Of a stretch of DNA of 64,000 bases, positions 63,793 through 64,000 are shown piece after piece; the first letter of the stretch is position 1, and every line of letters begins with the position of its first letter. Below the pieces are notes generated by a model that was not told where the DNA came from, did not search any database, and worked only from the letters and a program-made list of their open reading frames with translations. The stretch lies in the NCBI RefSeq assembly GCF_017301635.1, contig NZ_CP071091.1, positions 8,858,501-8,922,500 of the forward strand, given 5' to 3'. The translations under genes were made by a program, and so were the position numbers. This DNA comes from Myxococcus landrumus (lineage in GTDB: Bacteria > Myxococcota > Myxococcia > Myxococcales > Myxococcaceae).

Positions 63793-64000
63793 ATGTCCCT
63801 GTCCCGTCGGGAGTTCGTCACCCACGCCGTGGCTGGCGCCGCCGTCGCCACGACGGCCACTTCTGCTGCCTCCTCACCGCCGAGGCGTCCGCGTCGCGAG
63901 GAGCGCTGGCCCAATGGCGCGCGTCTGGCCATCTCCATCTCCATGCAGTTCGAGGCGGGCGCGCAGCCGGAGCGAGGCGCCAGCGGCCCCTTCCCAGCCA
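63793..64000 (+). CDS. Tat-exported polysaccharide deacetylase-like protein, 5' end only
   Basis: The first 69 residues are present and the gene continues past the window. They begin with a twin-arginine signal (SLSRREFVTHAVAGAAVATT), and WPNGARLAISISMQFEAGAQ is the opening strand of NodB/PuuE-type deacetylases, which remove acetyl groups from glycans or act on amidic substrates. AACGAGGAGC precedes the ATG. It follows the DoxX gene. Confidence 0.7.
   Translation, partial: MSLSRREFVTHAVAGAAVATTATSAASSPPRRPRREERWPNGARLAISISMQFEAGAQPERGASGPFPA

Overview
The window is about 64 kb of very GC-rich DNA with dense genes, strong G/C bias at third codon positions and long antisense open frames. The gene content points to a myxobacterium of the Myxococcus/Corallococcus type (suborder Cystobacterineae): a DUF2378 protein, a sensor kinase with a transporter-like domain, a caspase-domain protein under an ECF sigma factor, many secreted hydrolases and lipoproteins, and a secreted lipase with its foldase. 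This is an inference from gene families. I saw no rRNA, tRNA, CRISPR array, insertion sequence or prophage.

Layout. 1-1031 (minus): the edge of what looks like a thiazole/oxazole-modified peptide (TOMM/LAP) cluster, with a 71-residue Cys- and Gly-rich candidate precursor followed by an RRE/ThiF-like protein cut by the window edge. 1259-7050: a serine hydrolase, periplasmic Cu/Zn SOD, an orphan adenine DNA methylase, a split YeeE/YedE transporter pair and an ECF sigma factor. 7145-16850 (all minus): an acetate module. A small membrane protein, an SLC5-type sensor kinase and an NtrC-type regulator lie upstream of an operon for an outer-membrane porin, acetyl-CoA synthetase, a DUF485 protein and an acetate permease. 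The operon is preceded by two palindromic sites and a -24/-12 promoter match. 16941-25879: a GspE-type ATPase, an FHA protein, a zinc-ribbon membrane protein, an Eis-like acetyltransferase, an NAD-dependent epimerase, a WGR protein, an orphan solute-binding protein and a GH88-like hydrolase.

25954-30619: two Asp-tailed lipoproteins flank an ECF sigma factor, a putative zinc anti-sigma factor and a caspase-domain protein that ends in a predicted beta-barrel. 30654-41352: an M14 peptidase, a Spy-like periplasmic protein, dnaE, a dienoyl-CoA isomerase-like crotonase, a prephenate dehydrogenase-chorismate mutase fusion, a U32 peptidase and a dienoyl-CoA reductase-like SDR. 41533-49963: a 1520-residue repeat lipoprotein, an M3 metallopeptidase, a membrane protein and a cryptic serine hydrolase.

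50042-53812: a four-gene ABC importer of the iron-siderophore type behind an AT-rich inverted repeat that may be a Fur site. 53938-56260: tandem paralogous secreted proteins of unknown function. 56270-58487: lipase plus a divergent foldase. 58830-64000: glycogen phosphorylase, a DUF2378 protein, a LysR regulator divergent from a DoxX protein, and the start of a Tat-exported polysaccharide deacetylase.
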